From Schaedlerella sp. (GTDB lineage Bacteria; Bacillota; Clostridia; Lachnospirales; Lachnospiraceae), in contig JAHHTO010000011.1 in assembly GCA_020024595.1 (NCBI GenBank), forward strand, positions 1-31,218: 31,218 nucleotides of DNA. The letters run 5' to 3'. Below the pieces are notes generated by a model. That model was not told the DNA's origin. It was given only the letters and a program-made list of their open reading frames with translations, and did not search any database. Shown here piece after piece: positions 24,805 through 31,218 of the stretch. The first letter of the stretch is position 1. The number at the start of each line of letters is the position of its first letter. The position numbers were made by a program, and so were the translations under genes.

Positions 24805-25587
24805 ATGGAAAAAGAACGACTGTCTGTATATAAACATAGAGTTGATAAAAAAGAGGTTCCGATATGTAATATTTTGGGGGTGAAGATTGCAGCCATCGAT
24901 ATGGAATGGCTCCTTGATTTTACTCAGAGAAACATCTCTCAATTGAGGGGAGACTATATGTGTGTGTCAAATGTGCATACTACGGTTATGAGTGATCAAA
25001 ATCCGAATTACAAAAGGATTCAAAACGGTGGAATTATGGCGATTCCAGATGGAGGACCTTTGTCAGCAGTTGGAAGAAGGCGCGGATTTACGGAAATGAA
25101 ACGTACCACAGGACCGGACTATATGGGAGAGGTGCTGAAATTATCAGTAGAACATGGATATAAGCATTTTTTTTATGGGTCAACTGATGAGACACTGGAG
25201 AAGTTAAGAACGAAATTAGAAAAAGACTATCCGGGAGTGAAGATGGAAATGTACAGTCCCCCATTTCGTAAGCTTTCACCTGAAGAGGATGAAGAGATCA
25301 TGTCCAAAATTAATGCCACACAATCTGACTTTGTATGGGTAGGGTTAGGAGCTCCAAAGCAGGAAGAATGGATGGCAGAACATCAGGGGAAAATACAAGG
25401 ATTTATGGTTGGTGTAGGAGCTGCATTCGATTATTATGCGGGAAATATATCTCGTGCGCCGGAATGGATGCAAAAATGTAACTTAGAGTGGTTGTACCGT
25501 TTGTTTCAAGATCCGAAACGATTGTTTAAACGCTATTTGAATACAAATGCTCGATTTTTGTGGAATGTAGTTATCAAAGGACGGTAG
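24805..25587 (+). CDS. WecG/TagA/CpsF family (GT26) glycosyltransferase
   Basis: The start at 24805 follows the strong GGGGGAGGG site (24792-24800); an in-frame ATG at 24790 lies before that site and is rejected. The 260-residue enzyme has SNVHTTVMS, IPDGGPLSAVGRR, a conserved GPDYMGEVL, WVGLGAPKQEEWM, and the C-terminal signature NLEWLYRLFQDPKRLFKRY that helps membrane association. Known members transfer ManNAc or ManNAcA to lipid-linked GlcNAc (TagA in wall teichoic acid, WecG in enterobacterial common antigen). In this operon it probably extends a HexNAc-primed lipid intermediate. The exact sugar is inferred only by family. Confidence 0.94.
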   Translation: MEKERLSVYKHRVDKKEVPICNILGVKIAAIDMEWLLDFTQRNISQLRGDYMCVSNVHTTVMSDQNPNYKRIQNGGIMAIPDGGPLSAVGRRRGFTEMKRTTGPDYMGEVLKLSVEHGYKHFFYGSTDETLEKLRTKLEKDYPGVKMEMYSPPFRKLSPEEDEEIMSKINATQSDFVWVGLGAPKQEEWMAEHQGKIQGFMVGVGAAFDYYAGNISRAPEWMQKCNLEWLYRLFQDPKRLFKRYLNTNARFLWNVVIKGR

Positions 25588-25610
25588 AATAGAACTTGGA
25601 TTGGTGTGAA

Positions 25611-26777
25611 ATGAAAAAAAGAGTTTTGATCGTACATAACTATTATCAAATACCGGGAGGAGAAGATACAGTTGTTTTAAATGAAAAACAATTGTTAGAA
25701 GAAAATGGACATCAGGTATTTTTATATACAAGAAATAATTCTGAATTGAAAAATCTGGGAAGATTCAGGAAAATATCATTACCGTTCAGTACTGTATTCT
25801 CTCTTACCACATATAGGGAAATAAAATATATCATTAAAAAGTATAAGATTGATGTCGTTCATGTACATAATACACTGAATTTAATAAGTCCATCTGTATA
25901 TTATGCGGCAAATTCATGTAAAGTTCCGGTGATTCAGACAATACACAACTTCCGATTATTATGTCCGGGAGCAACGTTTTATCGAGAAGGAAAGATTTGC
26001 GAAAAATGTGTAGAAAAGGGATTACAGTGCTCAATAAAATATAAATGTTATCGAAAAAGCATGTTCCAGACCATGGCTTGTGTAATCAGCACAAAATTTC
26101 ACCGTATATTGAAAATTTACAGGAAAATATATTATATTTGCCTTACTGAATTTAATAAAGAAAAATTGTTATGTTTGAAACAGATTCCTGTATCCCATGT
26201 TTATGTGAAGCCTAATTTTACGACAGAAATATCTGATCTATGTGTTTCTGAAAAGAAAAGAAACTATTTTGCCTTTGCAGGAAGGCTAGATGAACAAAAG
26301 GGAATACGGATTCTTTTAGAGGCATGGCGTATTTTAGGAGAAAAAGCCCCTTTATTATTAATATGTGGAGCAGGACCTGAGGAAAAATGGTGCAGGGAAT
26401 TTGTTGAGGCTTATTGTAAAAATACTGTAAAAATCATGGGATTTTTACCAAATGAAAAAGTAAGAGAAATTATAGCTGGGGCGAAGGCTTTGATACTGCC
26501 AACACAATGGTACGAAGGTTTTCCGATGACAATATTAGAGGCATATAGTGTTGGAACCCCTGTCATAGGATCGAGGATGGGAAATGTTGGGGATTTAATT
26601 TTGGAAGGAGTAACAGGAAGTACATTTCAGTATAACAGCAGTAGTGATTTGGCAGAAGTGATCGGAAAGTTTTCGGGATATTCCTCCGAAGAGGTAAAAA
26701 ATTATTATAAGGGAAAATACACACCACAGAAAAATTACCAGATATTAAATGATATATATGAAAAAATTTGTAGGTAA
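25611..26777 (+). CDS. Family 4 glycosyltransferase with Cys-rich insertion
   Basis: Taking ATG 25611 rather than a TTG 15 bases before it, the protein has 388 residues. The GT-B fold shows as VLIVHNYYQIPGGEDTVV, VHVHNTLNLISPSVYYAA, FAGRLDEQKGIRILLEAW and LPTQWYEGFPMTILEAYSVG with the E-x7-E site. An insertion after the first domain, CEKCVEKGLQC then KCYRKS, has four Cys spaced like a small metal-binding knob; it is common in this subgroup. The ribosome binding site is weak (GGTGTG). Donor unknown. Confidence 0.91.
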   Translation: MKKRVLIVHNYYQIPGGEDTVVLNEKQLLEENGHQVFLYTRNNSELKNLGRFRKISLPFSTVFSLTTYREIKYIIKKYKIDVVHVHNTLNLISPSVYYAANSCKVPVIQTIHNFRLLCPGATFYREGKICEKCVEKGLQCSIKYKCYRKSMFQTMACVISTKFHRILKIYRKIYYICLTEFNKEKLLCLKQIPVSHVYVKPNFTTEISDLCVSEKKRNYFAFAGRLDEQKGIRILLEAWRILGEKAPLLLICGAGPEEKWCREFVEAYCKNTVKIMGFLPNEKVREIIAGAKALILPTQWYEGFPMTILEAYSVGTPVIGSRMGNVGDLILEGVTGSTFQYNSSSDLAEVIGKFSGYSSEEVKNYYKGKYTPQKNYQILNDIYEKICR

Positions 26778-26818
26778 ACCAAGCAGATCAATTGAGTTGG
26801 GAATGGGTGAGCAGAAAG

Positions 26819-27646
26819 ATGAAACAGGAGATGTTAAGAAAACTCCAGATGACAGAATTGGAGATATTAAAAGATTTTGATAAAATATGTAAAAAATATG
26901 GATTGACATATTTTTTGGAAGGTGGAACTTTGTTAGGGGCATTGAGGCATCAAGGATTTATTCCGTGGGATGATGATATTGATTTGATCATGCCCCGCAA
27001 AGATTATCAGGAACTGCTGAAATTATATCGCAAAGGTTTATTGAAAGGGTATTTCTTTCAATGTATTGAGACAGATCCGAATTATTGGAATTTTTTTGGT
27101 AAATTTCGAAAAGAAGGAACTATATTTGTTACAGAAGAGGAAAAAGATATAGATTCTCATCAAGGTATTTTTGTTGATATTTTTCCAATTGATTTGATTG
27201 AAAAGGAGAGCTGGAGACTGAAACTTGCAGATCAGATACAACCTTTTATCAGATCAGTCTTAATACGAAGAGCAGGGATGTTAATCAAGGATAAAAATAA
27301 GAAAAAAGAGAAAATGTGGAAAACAATCAGTTTTCTACTTTCACCATTTTCTAATTCATTTCTTCAGAAAATTGGAATGATGGCGATTCCGGATAAAAAG
27401 AAAAAAACTGGAAAGTTTTATTTCCGTCCGGCAATCAGTAAGGAAGATGCGAAGATCAATAGAGTTTGTCCAATTGATAAAATAAATCCAAAAGGAACAT
27501 TGGTGTTTGAAGGTTACGAATTTCCTGTAATTAAAGATTATCAGTGGCAATTAGAGGTCACATATGGTAAAAATTATATGCAGCTGCCACCAGAGTGTGA
27601 CAGGGTTACACACGGAGCATGGAAGTTAGAACTGGGGGATAATTGA
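26819..27646 (+). CDS. licD: LicD family phosphotransferase
   Basis: From the ATG at 26819 (GGGTGAG seven bases upstream; a TTG start at 26792 is less likely) the protein has 275 residues. The LicD nucleotidyltransferase-fold motif is clear: YFLEGGTLLGALRHQGF followed by PWDDDIDLIMPRKDY, with the paired Asp that bind metal. LicD proteins transfer phosphocholine from CDP-choline to teichoic acid or capsule sugars; related enzymes move other phospho-alcohols. No licA, licB or licC genes are seen, so the donor is open. It would put a phosphodiester-linked group on the glycan. Confidence 0.93.
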   Translation: MKQEMLRKLQMTELEILKDFDKICKKYGLTYFLEGGTLLGALRHQGFIPWDDDIDLIMPRKDYQELLKLYRKGLLKGYFFQCIETDPNYWNFFGKFRKEGTIFVTEEEKDIDSHQGIFVDIFPIDLIEKESWRLKLADQIQPFIRSVLIRRAGMLIKDKNKKKEKMWKTISFLLSPFSNSFLQKIGMMAIPDKKKKTGKFYFRPAISKEDAKINRVCPIDKINPKGTLVFEGYEFPVIKDYQWQLEVTYGKNYMQLPPECDRVTHGAWKLELGDN

Positions 27647-27647
27647 G

Positions 27648-28583
27648 ATGGTTTCATTAGTGATGTCTACATATAATGGAGAGCGGTTCATTGAGGAACA
27701 ACTGGATTCTATACGCAGACAGACAAAACAACCGGATGAGGTAATCATAGCGGATGATAGATCCAGTGATCATACATACGAATTTGTAAAGTCATACATT
27801 CAGAAATATGAATTATCGACATGGAAAGTATACCAGAATGAAAAGAACTGTGGATGGGAAAAAAGCTTTATGCAGCTCATACAACAGGCACAAGGGGACT
27901 ATATTTTTCTGGCAGATCAGGATGATATTTGGATGCCTGAGAAAATAGAAGTTATGACAGGAATCATGGAAAAAAATCCACAAATTCTTGTTCTTACATC
28001 AAATTATGAACCATTCTATATGACAGGAGCAATCGATAAGGCACGGAATACGGAGAAATTCAAAAATGACGGATCATTACAAAAGATAAAGTTTAATTGT
28101 GACTTTCTATATGTAAGGCGCCCAGGATGTGTATATTGTATCCGGCAATCTTTTGTAAAGACAGCTGCACCGTATTGGTTTGAGAAATATCCTCACGATG
28201 CACTTTTCTGGAGAATGGCTCGCATAGCGGATGGATTATATGTATATCAGAAAGCTTTGATCCGTTTTCGCAGACATAATCAAAATGCATCTGCTGTTGA
28301 AGTTACCGGACGAGCTAAGAAGTTAGAAGATATAGAGTATTACAGCCGCGTAATGAAACAGGTTATGGACTTTTTCAAAAAGACACAGAACTCTCTGGAC
28401 AGTAAGAGAAAACGCGTTTTGAAACGTGTAAATAATTACTGTATTTATCGGTTGAAGTTTTTGAAAAACAGAGATATATTAAGTGGAATCAAACTGTGTG
28501 CATATCTTGACTGTTATTATGCATTGAAAACATATTTGGCAGATTGGTTTGTTGTGGTATTCAACAGAGAAATTAAAAGATAG
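27648..28583 (+). CDS. Family 2 glycosyltransferase, rhamnosyltransferase-like
   Basis: The 311-residue GT-A protein has VSLVMSTYNGERFIEEQLDS, IADDRSSDHTYEF, NCGWEKSFMQLIQQAQGDYI and the metal site LADQDDIWMPEKI. The ADQDDIW form is common in GT2 enzymes of rhamnan and capsule loci that use dTDP-rhamnose, though other donors occur. ATG follows the LicD stop by one base, with GGGGGA inside the LicD gene as ribosome binding site, so the two are coupled. No membrane helix is evident. Confidence 0.92.
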   Translation: MVSLVMSTYNGERFIEEQLDSIRRQTKQPDEVIIADDRSSDHTYEFVKSYIQKYELSTWKVYQNEKNCGWEKSFMQLIQQAQGDYIFLADQDDIWMPEKIEVMTGIMEKNPQILVLTSNYEPFYMTGAIDKARNTEKFKNDGSLQKIKFNCDFLYVRRPGCVYCIRQSFVKTAAPYWFEKYPHDALFWRMARIADGLYVYQKALIRFRRHNQNASAVEVTGRAKKLEDIEYYSRVMKQVMDFFKKTQNSLDSKRKRVLKRVNNYCIYRLKFLKNRDILSGIKLCAYLDCYYALKTYLADWFVVVFNREIKR

Positions 28584-28598
28584 AGAGGATAGTGCTGC

Positions 28599-29402
28599 AT
28601 GATTTATGTAATTACTCATAAAAAGTTTCATGATTCTATGCTTGATAAGACATATTATCAGGTACTGCAGGTGGGCCCGAAAAATAATATGGGTGTGGAT
28701 TATTTAAGGGACGATATGTCAGATAATATTGCAGAGAAGAATCCGAATTACTGTGAATTAACAGGACTATATTGGATATGGAAAAATGGACAGGAAAAGA
28801 CTAGTGATATTGTGGGGCTGGTACATTACAGACGGTACTTTACTACAAGACTGGAAGATTTTCTATATACTTATTTTGATAAAAAACCACGGATTCTGTC
28901 GGGGGAGAAAGTATTAAAATCACTGAACAGAGCAGACATTATTTTGCCTGTGAAAGTAAAAATCATGCGTACTGTCCGTGAATATTACGGAGATGCACAT
29001 TGGATAGAGGATTTAGATATTTTAAGGGATGTGATAAAAGAACTTCATCCAGAATATTTAGCTGCGTATGATCAAGTGATGCAGGCACATTCTTTTTATT
29101 ATGCGAATATGATGATTTGCTCAAAAGAGATATTTGATGAATATGCGGCATGGTTGTTTTCTCTTATGGACAGGCTAGAGTCCAAAATTGATTTAAATAA
29201 ATATGAAGATGACTATCAGCGGAGAATATTTGGATTTTTAGCAGAACGTTTACTACAGGTCTGGGTAGAGAAAAAAGGACTAAAGGTAAAAGAATTTCCT
29301 GCTTTCAATACAGAGCAAAAAAGGCTTACTGTATGGGGAGTAAACAGAAACCGTTTTGAAAAACTATTTAGAAAGATTTTGCATGTAAAAGGTCAACACT
29401 AA
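28599..29402 (+). CDS. DUF4422 capsular polysaccharide synthesis protein (probable glycosyltransferase)
   Basis: This 267-residue protein matches the DUF4422 pattern: short start IYVITHKKFHD, then NPNYCELTGLYWIWKN, IVGLVHYRRYF and, later, ANMMICSKEIFDEYAAWLF with FGFLAERLLQVW. Members are often annotated as capsule synthesis enzymes and are thought to be glycosyltransferases; I know of no detailed mechanism. AGAGGA lies before the ATG and it is 15 bases after the preceding GT. A role in adding a side-chain sugar, possibly with the fucose pathway gene that follows, is speculative. Confidence 0.88.
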   Translation: MIYVITHKKFHDSMLDKTYYQVLQVGPKNNMGVDYLRDDMSDNIAEKNPNYCELTGLYWIWKNGQEKTSDIVGLVHYRRYFTTRLEDFLYTYFDKKPRILSGEKVLKSLNRADIILPVKVKIMRTVREYYGDAHWIEDLDILRDVIKELHPEYLAAYDQVMQAHSFYYANMMICSKEIFDEYAAWLFSLMDRLESKIDLNKYEDDYQRRIFGFLAERLLQVWVEKKGLKVKEFPAFNTEQKRLTVWGVNRNRFEKLFRKILHVKGQH

Positions 29403-29433
29403 GGCTGATTCCACGTAATAAGGAGATATTTAA

Positions 29434-31218
29434 ATGAATTTAAAAAAAATGAAAAACCTTTTTTTACAGCAAAGCTATCTTGATGCATGGGAAGATTATG
29501 AGCGCAGCTTAAGAAAAACAAATTTTATTAAATGGGACTATATTATTTTAACAGCTTCAAATGAGGAGCAGGCAAATGTATATCGTGAACAGATTCAATA
29601 TCGGCAGGATAATGGCTTGCTTCCGGAGAAAACAAAATATGCAGTGATTTCTGATCCGGATGGAAAGAGGGTTGGATCCGGTGGGGCAACTCTCAATGTA
29701 CTTCGTTATGTTGCAGAAGAGCAGTCAGGAGAAAAAAAAGAGAATTATTTTGCAGATCTTAGAATTTTAGTAATTCATTCCGGCGGAGATAGTAAAAGAA
29801 TACCGCAATATTCGGCAAGTGGGAAACTGTTTTCCCCTGTACCGAGAGAACTTCCAAATGGGCGGGCCTCTACTTTGTTTGATGAATTTATGATTGCAAT
29901 GTCTGGAGTTCCGTCCAGAATTAAAGAAGGAATGTTAGTTCTTTCCGGCGATGTATTATTATTATTCAATCCACTTCAGATTGATTTGCAATACAGAGGT
30001 GCGGCAGCACTTTCAATTAAGGAACCTGTTGAAACGGGAAAGAATCATGGGGTTTTCCTGAATGATGGGAATGGATTTGTAGGAAAATTTCTTCATAAGC
30101 AGACAGAAGAGAGTTTAAGAAAATCTGGAGCAGTGAATGAGTCGGGAAATGTAGATTTGGATACAGGTGCTGTCGTACTTGATTCTGAATTGCTGAATGC
30201 GTTGTATACATTAATCAGTACAGATAACAGGATAGATGAAGAAAAATTTTCAGAGTTTGTAAACGAAGAGGCGCGAATCAGTTTTTATGGGGACTTTTTA
30301 TATCCATTGGCAGAACAGTCTACTTTGGAACAGTATTTTGAGGAAAAACCAGAAGGGACAATGAATGACAAGCTATTATCATGCAGACAAAAAATCTGGG
30401 ATACGTTATCTGGATTCTCAATGCGTCTGATTTGTCTTTCGCCAGCAGAGTTTATTCATTTTGGAACCACTGGAGAACTGTTAAATCTTGTGACAAAGGA
30501 TATTTCGGATTATGCGTTTTTAGGGTGGTCAAGCCATGTCCTGACTACTGCACCTGAAAATACATCATTTGCTACCCATAATGCTTATATAGGGAAACGG
30601 GCAAAAATAGAAAATGGAGCCTATATTGAGAACAGTTATGTGTTGGATTGCTCGTGTATCGGTGCAGGTGCTGTGGTATCAAATGTGAAACTGAGAAATG
30701 AAGTTGTTCCAGAAGATGTAGTAATCCATGGATTGTTTCTAAAAGGGCAGAAACATACAATAAGGATTTATGGAGTAAATGATAATCCTAAGATGGAATA
30801 TTCGACAGGAGCAGAGTTTTTGGGTGTGCCTCTTCATGATTTTGTTATTAAAAATGGGTTGAACAAAACGGATTTATGGAAAAAAAGTGAGCATTCACTG
30901 TGGAAAGCAGATCTTTATCCTGTATGTGATTCTATGCAGGAAGCGGTAAAATATATTTCGATTCTTTATAAAATGGCACAGGGAACAGCGTCTGACAAGG
31001 AAGTAGAAAACTGGAAAGTAAGTGAGAGGATAAGCCTATGCGAAAGTTTTAACATGGCAGATATGGTTTCTGCAAATTTATGGTGTCGTGAATTGACAAA
31101 CCGTATTTTATCACAGAATTTTATTAATCAGCTGACTGCCGGAAAATACTACCTTGATGCGCTGAATATTTTTGGAAAAAGAGGAATAACAGAAGAAATT
31201 TATGATACTCTTTTAGAT
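29434..31218 (+). CDS. fkp: Bifunctional L-fucokinase / GDP-L-fucose pyrophosphorylase (Fkp), N-terminal part, runs off the right edge
   Basis: The ATG at 29434 follows AAGGAG, and 595 codons remain open to the end of the window. The visible part is the fucose-1-phosphate guanylyltransferase half: RVGSGGATLNVL (the GSGGAT nucleotide site at 81-86), then HSGGDSKRIPQYSASGK (115-131) and LSGDVLL, then a left-handed beta-helix-like stretch (about 372-450). Bacteroides Fkp is about 950 residues, with a GHMP kinase domain after this part, so about a third of the gene should lie beyond the window. The pair of activities turns free L-fucose into fucose-1-phosphate and then GDP-L-fucose, letting a gut bacterium coat itself with host-derived fucose. 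The kinase half is not visible, so bifunctionality is inferred. Confidence 0.85.
   Translation, partial: MNLKKMKNLFLQQSYLDAWEDYERSLRKTNFIKWDYIILTASNEEQANVYREQIQYRQDNGLLPEKTKYAVISDPDGKRVGSGGATLNVLRYVAEEQSGEKKENYFADLRILVIHSGGDSKRIPQYSASGKLFSPVPRELPNGRASTLFDEFMIAMSGVPSRIKEGMLVLSGDVLLLFNPLQIDLQYRGAAALSIKEPVETGKNHGVFLNDGNGFVGKFLHKQTEESLRKSGAVNESGNVDLDTGAVVLDSELLNALYTLISTDNRIDEEKFSEFVNEEARISFYGDFLYPLAEQSTLEQYFEEKPEGTMNDKLLSCRQKIWDTLSGFSMRLICLSPAEFIHFGTTGELLNLVTKDISDYAFLGWSSHVLTTAPENTSFATHNAYIGKRAKIENGAYIENSYVLDCSCIGAGAVVSNVKLRNEVVPEDVVIHGLFLKGQKHTIRIYGVNDNPKMEYSTGAEFLGVPLHDFVIKNGLNKTDLWKKSEHSLWKADLYPVCDSMQEAVKYISILYKMAQGTASDKEVENWKVSERISLCESFNMADMVSANLWCRELTNRILSQNFINQLTAGKYYLDALNIFGKRGITEEIYDTLLD

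Overview
The window looks like one large cell-surface polysaccharide (capsule/exopolysaccharide) biosynthesis locus of a low-GC, Gram-positive Firmicute. The best guess is a gut Lachnospiraceae-type organism. This rests on AT-rich DNA, strong AGGAG-type ribosome binding sites, sigma-A-like promoters, two LytR-CpsA-Psr (LCP) ligases, a DUF3048 lipoprotein and a membrane-anchored cohesin-domain protein. The species cannot be fixed from the sequence alone. No tRNA, rRNA, CRISPR array, insertion sequence or integrase is visible.

Layout. (1) 1-857, minus strand: a family-2 glycosyltransferase (GT2) running off the left edge. (2) 858-1052: a divergent intergenic region with two well-formed, oppositely oriented promoters. 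(3) 1053-3431: a long-form polyprenyl-phosphate sugar-1-phosphate transferase and a rhamnosyltransferase-like GT2. (4) 3500-6360: LCP protein 1, with its own promoter, and a cohesin-domain membrane protein with an extremely acidic, Tyr-rich cytoplasmic tail, closed by a clear intrinsic terminator at 6411-6448. (5) From a new promoter near 6470-6498: a CpsA/Wzg-type LCP protein 2, then a tight amino-sugar cassette (FlaA1/PglF-type dehydratase, DegT aminotransferase, short PglC-type phosphoglycosyl transferase, WbuB-like GT4). (6) 13543-19306: DUF3048 lipoprotein, GT2, polymerase 1, GT4, GT2. (7) 19309-24782: flippase, second long-form phosphoglycosyl transferase, polymerase 2 and an unrecognised membrane-anchored protein with two similar halves. 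(8) 24805-31218: WecG/TagA/CpsF transferase, GT4, LicD, GT2, DUF4422 protein, and the N-terminal 595 residues of a bifunctional L-fucokinase/GDP-fucose pyrophosphorylase (Fkp) that runs off the right edge.

How the genes fit together. Nucleotide sugars made or salvaged here (a UDP-4-amino-4,6-dideoxy-HexNAc and probably GDP-L-fucose) feed membrane glycosyltransferases. These build a repeat unit on undecaprenyl phosphate, Wzx flips it, Wzy polymerises it, and LCP enzymes attach the polymer to the wall. LicD may add a phosphate-linked decoration. The window holds three initiating transferases and two polymerases but one flippase and no chain-length/BY-kinase pair. It may therefore be a composite of two or three assembly lines rather than a textbook single-polymer locus.

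Most noteworthy: the LCP/cohesin/LCP module with oppositely charged cytoplasmic regions, the possible zwitterionic (free 4-amino plus phosphate) glycan, fucose salvage in a Gram-positive capsule locus, and the duplicated unknown protein at 23415-24782.
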